Source of the DNA: Hordeum vulgare subsp. vulgare
Lineage: Eukaryota > Streptophyta > Magnoliopsida > Poales > Poaceae
DNA: 64,000 nucleotides
Assembly (NCBI RefSeq): GCF_904849725.1
Contig: NC_058522.1
Coordinates: 192,598,968-192,662,967, forward strand
Reading direction: 5' to 3'
Shown here in pieces: positions 56,138 to 64,000 of the stretch. Below the pieces are notes generated by a model that did not search any database, was not told the DNA's origin, and saw nothing but the letters and a program-made list of their open reading frames with translations. Numbering within the stretch: the stretch's first letter is position 1; every line of letters begins with the position of its first letter. A program made the position numbers and the translations under genes.

Positions 56138-57493
56138 TGTTCGATTCTACTGTAGGCGCATCGCATGCAAATTAAAATTTACCTATGCGAAGAACAACCA
56201 AGAACATGCTATAGAGATGGATCACAAATTTTTACCACTAGATGCGCAGTTCTGTGTAGCGGAAGTAGATGTGGTTGCGTGTACGCATGGTTCGTCTCCT
56301 CCTCATTCGATCTCCCTCGAATAGCTGTTCATCGGATCCCTCTCCCACGAACAACTGATCGCCGGATCTCAGGTACATTTTCACGAGAGTGGCACAAGCG
56401 CACTGCCTCTAACGGTATCAGTGCATGTAGGAGGAACACCGTGCGGAAGACTGCTAGGTCCCATACACACGGTCGGTAGCAGTGAGTGGAGGTGGCTAGG
56501 TGAAACACATGCCAAGCCCTAATGATGGCACCAAAGCGATCCACTGATTAAGTGTGCCGCACCTCCATTATATATAGGATTTCGGTGTAGGCTCAACCCT
56601 TGGGCCTCGCACGGACCCTAAAGCCCACGATTTCCTTCCCTTAAGCACACGACCCCTTAGGTTCTCGTTCACTTGGTCATGAGTCAGACCACGTCCGACG
56701 TGCCGACTCCAAGTGTTGGATGACGCTGGTTAGTCAAACCTGTACTTCGTACTTTTGTTCCCTTTGCCACATGATATACGTTGTTGTGCCCAACGAGACA
56801 TGGTCATCCATGTTGCTAGACGACCTCTTTCTTGTTCCGTTGAATCTGACCAACATTCGGATTATCTCATAATCCTCATCGCATGGCCATGCCTATCCAG
56901 GTGAGATCACCCAAGGGGCCGAAAGTATATATCTCCGATAGGAGGGGCAAATCGCATCTTGCTCGACCATGTCTCGTGGCATGGGGCTGGACAAGCCCAA
57001 AACCTACCTTTGTAACTACCTAGTCACGGAGTAGCGTTTGGTTTGCCCAAAGAAACTCTATCACCAGCCCAACTAAATGTGCAAGCTCAGGTCTTAGGAC
57101 ATAGAGCGTATGTTGTACTCAACACTCATAGATGACCTATCGCTGCGTCTCATAGTTGGGTCTGTCCAACTCACACCTTATCTCGACTCGGATCCGAGTA
57201 CGTCATATTCGAGGAGATCTTTGTGAGTCCATATTATCCAGCTAGGATCCAATGCTACATGGTTAGTGAGACTGGACCATCCACCGTATCATATGCTAGT
57301 CTAGAGGGTTGCACGTCCACACAACTCTTTCAACTACGGACCATTTAGGCCGGTAATCATACAATGTATAGTCTCACAAACAAGTCACGTACTTGTTAAT
57401 ACACATCATTGATAATATCCAAGTATTATGTTTATTCATAAACACATAGGAAATATCATCATACATGATTACATCTAGGGCATATCTCCAACA
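56138..57493 (-). repeat. Copia 5' LTR
   Basis: 1356 bp; on the plus strand from TGTTCGATTCTACT to ATATCTCCAACA. A TATA-like box (TATATAA, minus strand) is at 56569-56575. Open frames on the plus strand here are not genes. Confidence 0.88.
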
Positions 57494-58956
57494 CCTGGAC
57501 GATGACTTGAAACCATTTTTATGCATGTTATATAGCACTTTACTTCGTTGCATTCGAATCATGTTGAATCAGTGACCACTTTGGTGGGTTGTCTCCGGTA
57601 AGTACTCATTGATACTTGCACTGAGCATGACCCTACCTTCCTATGATGTTTGTGCGAGTGGGAAGTAGTTAGGATGCTATGTAGTTGCTCCACAAATCGG
57701 ATGGGATTACGCATAGTGTTGCAAACAATGGTGTTTTAAAATGCTTTTCAAAAACCCCGTCCGGTGCCACTAATGCCCGAGGGAGATGGTGTTGAGCTAT
57801 GTAACCACTTGAGAAAGAAGTGGTGTACCGAGGCAAGTGTGTGTGTTGTTTTCAAAAAGCTGTTGGTTTAAGTTCCGACCATTACTCCAACCTTACATGT
57901 ACAACCATAATACGCCTTATGGGACGGGGCCTTGTTGATTACTGTGGTTGGTACTAGCTAAGAGCCTGCATTACTAGTGGCGGGAGTGACGTGGTCACTC
58001 TCAATACGGATATGTGCCGAAAAGGACGACCACAGGCTGTTTTTACACACACACCATGCATACTGTTGTGTGCCCTCGTGATGTACATCACTGGGATGGC
58101 GCCAACGAGTGGACTCTTTGTTAGTATCTTCATGGGAAAGGCCTTGTTTGGGTAATACCTCGGGTATGGAAAATATCGCGAGTCGCAGATGGACATAGAA
58201 GTTCCCGAGTCTTGTGGGTATAGTGCGCAACCTCTACAGAGTGTAATACTATTCGAATAGCCATGTCCACGGTCAAGGACAGTTGAATGACCGCTCTTGA
58301 GCTACCTCCATTGTTACAAAACTGTGAGTATGGGGAGTGTGAGAAAGAGGATATTTGAGCTAGGTCGAATGACTTGACATGATGATGGAGATGAGATGTT
58401 CAACCCTTGTTTATATTGATATCTATAACTTGTTCATATGGATATGAGTTACCTCATGATGTATCCCTTCATAAGACATTGATCATGTCATTGCACTTAA
58501 AACTAGCTTTCCGCAACTTACCTATTAGTGCTATATCTTGCATTATTATTACCTTATTCGAAACATGGGTTGCTTGCGAGTATGTTCAAAGTACTCATTG
58601 GCTTGCCATTGGTTATTTAATTGGACAGGCATGGAGGAGAAGGAATATGGTGAAGAATTCGTTCGTGACAAACATGCGAACTAGGAAGCCTCCCAGTCAA
58701 AATGCCTATAGGGTTAAGGAAGATGGCATGGGTTCATAGTTCTCTTCCAGTTTTCCGCTACTTGTTATGTTTGATGTTTGGCCTTCATGGCCCTATCTAT
58801 GTAATACTTGGCCATAACGGCCTTTTTTGTGTAAGACGATATGTATGGATGTAAGACTCTTGTTATCCAGCTTCTGTGTGTTCAGTGAGCATTGACCTCT
58901 CGGATCAAAGTACATGTGCATTTGGTGATCATTACTTACGAGTAGGGGTCCCCAGA
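57494..58956 (+). mobile_element. Long gypsy LTR, right part
   Basis: Continuation of 28000-30359 after the copia insertion. The block around ACTATTCGAATAGCCATGTC near 58250 occurs in reverse in the solo LTR near 895 and in the 59577 LTR near 60295, and in relatives near 35535 and 38790. It ends GGGGTCCCCAGA at 58956, next to a PBS. Confidence 0.65.
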
Positions 58957-58959
58957 GAA

Positions 58960-58973
58960 CTAGTATCAGAGCC
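58960..58973 (+). other. Primer-binding site (initiator-Met type)
   Basis: CTAGTATCAGAGCC four bases after the LTR end. It shows that the LTR to its left is a 5' LTR in plus orientation. Confidence 0.7.
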
Positions 58974-59576
58974 ATCCGCAATGTAGGAAAACTTAGTTAG
59001 CATGGACAATAGTTAGGATAAACCCCCTTCTAAAACTATACCTAGTACCTATACCTTCAAACATTACTCACACCCCTCCCCTTAAAACTTGTAGACAAAC
59101 GTCGTACCCAAAGACCTCCTAGCAACCTGATTTCCCCTACTCCTTGAGGATATCCTATAGCAGTGCCAGATTCACCGATCAACCGTTTTCCTCTACCTCA
59201 AGCACATGGTTGTTGCCACCTCGAAGGAGTGCCACATTGATGTGGTCGTGAAGGCAAACAACTCCCCGACATGTTGGTTCTTTGAAGGACCATAGATGGA
59301 GACCTTGTTGATTGCAGTCGAGATGGCTGCATGGAAGGCACTCGTCCACCTTTGAAACATCATCCTAGAGATGGTCGAGAAGCCGGCTACTCACCACCTT
59401 CCTTTCAGAATGGATGATACTAGCGAGAGTTGGACGTTAGTCCCATCCAAGGAAGATGGAACAACACTCAGGTTCTAGGCCTACTTCAGCCTCTCTGCCG
59501 ATAGTCTAGCACACAACCTGATTGAGGAGTCCGTGAAGCTCTGCAATTAACTTCACCACACCCGCAACCTACTACT
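58974..59576 (+). pseudogene. Gypsy 5' interior, gag-leader remnant
   Basis: Frames broken by stops. The stretch near 59207 reads MVVATSKECHIDVVVKANN, followed by WFFEGP and stops, then VEMAAWKALVHL. I see no capsid motif or zinc knuckle. By position it is the start of the element whose LTR ends at 58956. It is cut off by the minus-strand LTR at 59577. Confidence 0.5.
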
Positions 59577-60534
59577 TGTGGGGATCCCGACTCATAAGTC
59601 GTGACTCCGAATGCACGTTTTTGTGATCCCAAAGATCAATGCTCACTGAACACACAAAAGTTGAATAACAAGAGTCTTACATCCATACATATCGTCTGAT
59701 ACAAATAAGGACCATTAAGGCCAAGTCTTACATAGATAGGGCCTCGAAGGTTGACACACCAAACAGAACTAGAAGCAGAAATCTTGAATGAAAGCATTAA
59801 CCCATGCCACCTTCCTTAACCAACAAGCATTCTGACTGGGAAGCGTCCTAGTTCGCTGGTTTTTCAATGACAAACTCTTCTCCAGGTTCCATCTCTTCCA
59901 TGCCTGTCCAATTAAATAACTAGTGGCAAGACAATGCGTACTTTCAATGTACTAGCAAGCAACCCATGATGTGGAACAAGGCAATGATGAAGCATGATAT
60001 AGTACTATTAAGTATTTTGCAAAAAACAGATTTTTTCCTAGTGCAATTACATGATCAACTACTTGTGTGGGCATGCATCATAAGGTAAGTGAGATCCATG
60101 AGTACATGGTACACATATCAATATCATCTGAGGGCTGAACCACCCGTGTTCACCCATCTTGACAAGTTATCTGACTTAGATCACGTATCATTTTTCTCAC
60201 ATAAACACCTTTCTCACACATGCACACTGTTTGGTAAACATGGATGTAGCCCAAGAGCGGTCATCCAACTTTCCATGATGGTGGACACGACTATTCGAAT
60301 AGTTTTACACACCGCAGAGGTTGCACATTTTACCCACAAGACTCGGGAAACTTCCGTGTCAAGACACGACTCGCCGTATTTCTCATGGCGGTTTAGGAAC
60401 TCATGTAAATCTGAGTGGAGGAAGAGGAACTTACCTGGTTGTTGCAGGCACAGCGGAGATGATTCGTTGCACCCTAACGAAGTTGGGGGTGCTACGGTCC
60501 AGACAAGCAGTCGGCTGACGACGGAAGAACAGCA
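59577..60534 (-). mobile_element. Minus-strand gypsy LTR, 3' part
   Basis: Reads, on the minus strand, toward an end GGGATCCCCACA at 59577, and matches the solo LTR at 132-1000 (TGTGGGGA.CCCGACT, GAGTCTTACATCCA). No PBS on its left, so this is a 3' or solo LTR end. Clear similarity stops near 60385. 60386-60534 may be its GC-rich part. The frame 60089-60595 is not supported as a gene. Confidence 0.6.
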
Positions 60535-60921
60535 ATGGCGGCGCGACGAGCAGGGTGTGCTCGATCAAGAAGAAGAAGAAGCGCACAGGCAATGAAAAAT
60601 GAAGGGGCCCCTCATGAATATTTAAATGGAAAAGGTGGAAGTGTGACCGACCGAGATGGGAATCAAGGAGGCTTAGTAAATTTGGAGCCAAGGGCGCCTC
60701 GATTTTCAGGCCAAACAGATATACATAAAGACCATTATGATGACATCACCAAACCCCTAGATTTTCGACAGGTGATGTCACTGATGAGAAAAGCAAGCAA
60801 TTACAAAGATCCTCGGGGTACCATAAGGTGGTATTTTATAACTCAGAGAAGACAAAGGTACAAACTGAAGATAAGCATCCAAGATCAAGATATTGATGTG
60901 AATAATTTCAAGTCAATCTAG
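60535..60921 (+). CDS. Unassigned 128-codon ORF
   Basis: Open frame ending just before a gypsy LTR. From residue 45 on it reads LVNLEPRAPRFSGQTDIH, then KPLDFRQVMSLMRKASNYKD and TIRWYFITQRRQRYKLKI, with a basic, well-mixed composition that looks coding. The first 40 residues look like leader sequence, so the true start is probably further in (for example 60595). I do not recognise a family. It may be the end of an element-encoded protein just inside a 3' LTR. Confidence 0.4.
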   Translation: MAARRAGCARSRRRRSAQAMKNEGAPHEYLNGKGGSVTDRDGNQGGLVNLEPRAPRFSGQTDIHKDHYDDITKPLDFRQVMSLMRKASNYKDPRGTIRWYFITQRRQRYKLKISIQDQDIDVNNFKSI

Positions 60922-60932
60922 GGCATAATATT

Positions 60933-61480
60933 GGGGATATGAACTCGAGGTATAACCCGTCCTACTGGGTCGGGTCATAATGTGCCGACTTAAAGTCTAC
61001 ACTCAAAATGGACCTTGATATTCTGGGAACAAAGTTACAAGGTGGATTAGAGAGTAAGCCGACAGACGGCCCAAGACATGAAGACGACGACTGCTGGCCC
61101 ATAAGGTGGAGAGTCGCCACGAGCTTCCTTGCTTAGGAGGCAATGCGAGTTAGAGATATATCGGGTCACAAATCATAGCATGACCCGGACTCTTGTAAAA
61201 CTCTGGGTCTCAACCTGTATATAAAGGCGAGCCTATGAGGTCAATAGGGTTAAGTTACAATCCATCACTAGATAGGTCAAGCGAATCTGCTCCCTTGTAA
61301 TCGATATCATCATCAATATACACTAAGGAGGAGGTAGGATTTTACCTCCATCGGAGGGGCTGAACGTGGGTAAACTTGTCTCTCGCTCCCCATTAACCCC
61401 TTTGACTCGCCACATAGTTGCAATGGACTCATCACTAAATCCTTTCACGAGGACATCTGTCGTGACAAAACCATGACAAC
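60933..61480 (+). mobile_element. Gypsy LTR, short
   Basis: Contains TATATAAAG at 61218-61226, then a leader ending in GGGTAAACTTGTCTCTCGC, a layout shared with Tat-like LTRs here (GGGTAAAAGACCTT at 39249). Likely ends near CCATGACA at 61480. No clear PBS follows. Start is approximate. Confidence 0.5.
61218..61226 (+). promoter_or_regulatory. TATA box, gypsy LTR at 60933
   Basis: TATATAAAG in LTR sense. Confidence 0.5.
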
Positions 61481-61503
61481 CGCCTTATTCGTCTACTCCC
61501 GCG

Positions 61504-62830
61504 TTGTCCTCGAGCGAACTCGGCTTTCACTCTTTCGATGGAAGCGCATGCAAGTCTCTCAGCACCGCTGTCGTCCCATGGGGCAGTGAGGTTTGGCCCC
61601 CAAGGTTAGTCCCAGTGCATGGGCTTCGGGCCACCAACGATGGTAAGTACGCCGCTATCACCGCCTGCCCTCCGAGGTCTTCAGGGTGCCTACATCTAAG
61701 ATTCCTAGGAGTGCCATGCCCCTGGTTCCCCTTGGTGCTCCTTCGGTTAGTGAATCTTCTTCTTTGGCGCTTGTACTCGCGGGCCTTGTGGCACCCTCGA
61801 TCCCAGGCGACACGGCGGGGGAACCTCGAGAGCGTACCACCACGGGTGCCACGCTCGCCTTTCAGGGCCTCGGGAGCGGGGAGGACTTATCCCTCACGGA
61901 GACCTTCGTAATCCACTAGGAGGCAATCGTGTCCAGTCACGAGTGGGAGGCCACCCAGATTGCCTGCAAGCTGGAGGCGGAGAGTGAACGCCTCGAGGCC
62001 TTGGAGAGGCGCATCCTTGCCGGCGAGGCCACCATCGTGGCAGCACGCGAGGAAACCTTGGGCGTCGCAAACATGAGGGTGACTCACAAGCGAGAGGCTA
62101 CCCTGGAGGAGTACCACGGCGAGGTCGCCAGGCTGGAGACCCTCCTACAGCTTAAATACAACGCGCTCCAAGAGGAGGGAAGCATTCTCAAGGACCACCT
62201 GCAAGGGTCCGAAGCCGCTCTAGAGGCCACCTCCAAAAGCGAGGGGGAGGCCAAGAAAGAGGTGAAGTCGCTCCTAGCCCAGGTTAGTGAAGTCGCCGAT
62301 GATGAACAGGCAGCCAAGGACGACATGACGCATGGTGGCACATGTGGATCGCATGGAATAGTGGTGCGCCCAGCGGTCCCATGAGTTGGCCCATCACGCG
62401 GGTGTCGCACTTCACCGCTTCATCAGGAATGCCCACGCGGTGCTGCAAGCCTATGGCAACTGGGGCCACCCCGACTTTCTACTCATAGTGGTGGAGGCGC
62501 TGGAGTCGGGTTCTCCCAAGGGGGAGGAGGATTTCGAATCCGACGAGCGCGACCTTCTAGGCAACACGTTGACACACGTTTTCTCTAATTTATGCTGCCA
62601 TAATCCCACATTCATCCTCTCCCGTGCGATGGAGCCAGTGGCCGCGGAGCTCCGGGGCCCCTCGGGGATGAGGTACATGGACACATGGACTCCTTGGTCG
62701 GGCAGTTCGCCCGCTCGGTGCCTCCCGAGGGGGTCGAAGACGTGAGTGTTGAATACCTCAAGGACCACGATGAGGACGGCCTCCTCAGCTTGCCCTTCCT
62801 CAAACTTTATCTGCCGCACCAAAGAACCCT
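61504..62830 (+). pseudogene. Tat-like gag/coiled-coil protein, broken
   Basis: Several open pieces in shifting frames: 61686-61919, 61929-62384 and 62386-62745. The middle piece is a strong coiled coil (KLEAESERLEALERRILAGE, later EEYHGEVARLETLLQLKYN and EGEAKKEVKSLLAQVSEV). The last piece (GVALHRFIRNAHAVLQAYG, THVFSNLCC, SRAMEPVAAELRG) is the region also found on the minus strand at 20937-20840 and 8575-8415. This coiled-coil/tail layout is usual downstream of the PF04195-type domain in grass Tat-like elements (from memory). No enzyme motif; a structural gag role is inferred. 62831-63061 has no gene. Confidence 0.65.
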
Positions 62831-63061
62831 TGGCCCCGTGAGGGTGTTATTCATTTTGTAACTTACATTTCTTCCAAGGAATGATTGCCCGCTGGGCTTC
62901 GGCCGTGTTTTTCCTTTTGTGACATTCTCCCCCTTTTTCATGCGTTGTCTGCGTCCCAGCCAGCTAGAGCCCGTCTTTAACGACCAAGATGCGGTCATTT
63001 TCGATCTGGGGATCGAGGCCCCGAATTGGAAAGGAGCGCATCTAAGCGTCTCGCAAACAGG

Positions 63062-64000
63062 TAACACATCACATACATAATAATAAAAGATAGACAATCA
63101 TGGGTTCAATTGCCTTCTCATAAATATATCAGAGTACATCACACATACAACCAAAGTAGTTCCGCTACGGACTACAAAACAGAGAAAAGGCTATGCTACC
63201 CTGCCTGCTGGCCCATGATCACGACCAAGCCTCAATCTTCTGGATAGTTCATGTACAAGCGGTCGGACTCCTCGTCGTACTGCCACGCCAACTGTGTGCC
63301 TTCGGGTTCACCTGTCTCTGGTGTACCTGAACCTGTTGGTGTTGTCCAGGAATCGGTGAGCCATGGGGACTCAGCAATCTAAGACCTTGGTGCCAGAACT
63401 AGTCAATTTATTAGGTTGGATAGGGTAGAGTGTTTAAGGTTGCAGCATCCTAATCTTGATATGGTGGCTAACTTACGTATAACATTTATGAAGGTGGACT
63501 ATACTAACGGTCGAGAATACTTGATCACTAAGTGATCCTGAACTCCTACCTATGTCAATCATAACCCCACCGTGTTCCCGATCGAAGAGAGATCTTTGAG
63601 GGGACAGTCACGGTTACGCACACAGTTGGCAATTTTATTAGCTTACGTTTAAGTTATCTAATACCGGATGTTAACAAAATATTCCAAGTTGCCACATAAC
63701 CGCGGGCACGGCTTTCCGAAAGATTAAACCCTGCAGGGATGCTCCAACTAGTCCATCATAAACGTACACAGGCCGCAAAGTCATTCTCTATCACGAATCT
63801 CGTGATCTCGTCGGATTCCTTAGAGGAAAACCTCAACTCTTGGGAGAACCAAAGCTTCACCGGGATTCCTATAGGCAAGATATATCGCTAAGGTAAGGCA
63901 AGACTAGCAAGACCTCCCGACGTGTCGACGACCCTGATAAGACCCGCGTATCTCAGTCTTAGGACAGGCCGGATAAGCGAAGCGTACAGTGGCCACAGAA
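63062..64000 (-). mobile_element. Gypsy LTR, minus strand, cut by the window edge
   Basis: On the minus strand it reads toward a 3' end at about 63062 (GTATGTGATGTGTTAC). It includes blocks I associate with an abundant Triticeae gypsy LTR, such as GATTTCG-free ACGAGATTCGTGATAGAG near 63800 and CCATGGCTCACCGATTCC near 63350. No TATA box or PBS in the visible part. Family not assigned; it may be Wham-like, from memory. Confidence 0.55.

Larger units (their letters stand above)
30360..57493 (-). mobile_element. Ty1/copia element, minus strand, broken by nested insertions
   Basis: The 5' LTR (56138-57493), PBS (56124-56136), gag-pol remnants (54962-51355), PPT (51215-51225) and 3' LTR (51214-50922 plus 31353-30360) follow the copia order on the minus strand: gag, protease, integrase, RT, RNase H. 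The outer flanks are CCTTG (30355-30359) and CCTGG (57494-57498), four of five identical. Both outer ends start or finish like the Angela group (GGGCATATCTCCAACA). Its 3' LTR holds the elements from 31354 to 50921. All enzyme domains carry stops or active-site changes, so it is not autonomous. Confidence 0.85.

Noticed and set aside
60089..60595. 168-codon plus-strand ORF
   Set aside because: Runs across the minus-strand LTR and its GC-rich part. No domain and no relation to the neighbouring frames.

Overview
This window looks like intergenic chromosome sequence from a large-genome grass, most likely a wheat/barley/Aegilops relative (Triticeae). It holds almost nothing but LTR retrotransposons nested in one another, with family types I recognise from that tribe: an Angela/WIS/BARE-type copia LTR starting TGTTGGGGAACAT, gypsy LTRs starting TGATACGTCTC, very long gypsy LTRs starting TGTCACA, and Tat-lineage gypsy pieces. 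I found no host gene, tRNA, rRNA or CRISPR array. Family names are from memory; boundaries rest on LTR ends, primer-binding sites (PBS), polypurine tracts (PPT) and 5-bp target-site duplications (TSD) read in the sequence.

Layout. 132-4423 is a 4.3-kb solo LTR (minus) with TSD CATTT/AATTT. 4424-8414 is Tat-like gypsy debris: an LTR at 4507, decayed repeats, and a 152-codon minus-strand ORF at 7044-7502. 8576-20839 is a tandem Athila-like retroelement (LTR-internal-LTR-internal-LTR) inserted into a minus-strand gag-like gene whose halves lie at 8415-8575 and 20840-20937. A truncated LTR (20938-21811) and an intron-bearing, broken transposon gene (about 21866-24090, minus) follow. A gypsy LTR at 25607 is split by a solo Angela-type LTR (26266-27589) with perfect TSD GTACT.

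From about 28000 to 58956 a long plus-strand gypsy LTR carries a deep nest. A minus-strand copia element (30360-57493, TSD CCTTG/CCTGG) interrupts it. A gypsy element with very long LTRs (31354-38882) sits in the copia 3' LTR. Next comes a gag-pol-less Tat-like element (38883-50921). Inside that lies a gag-protease element (41110-49294, perfect TSD GGGAG). The right edge (57494-64000) holds the rest of the outer LTR, its PBS and gag remnant, an LTR in opposite orientation, an unassigned 128-codon ORF, another gypsy LTR, a coiled-coil gag-like pseudogene and a truncated minus-strand LTR.

The most interesting signal is in the Tat-like element at 38883-50921. Its only coding content is an ORF antisense to its LTRs, with its own TATA box, encoding what reads as a plant B3-type DNA-binding domain. 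The ORF has lost its start codon, carries a frameshift, and is split by the 41110-49294 insertion. A related antisense ORF at 7044-7502 keeps its start and length but lacks the B3 core. Second in interest is a conserved 378-codon frame (14974-16107) of unknown function in the tandem element.
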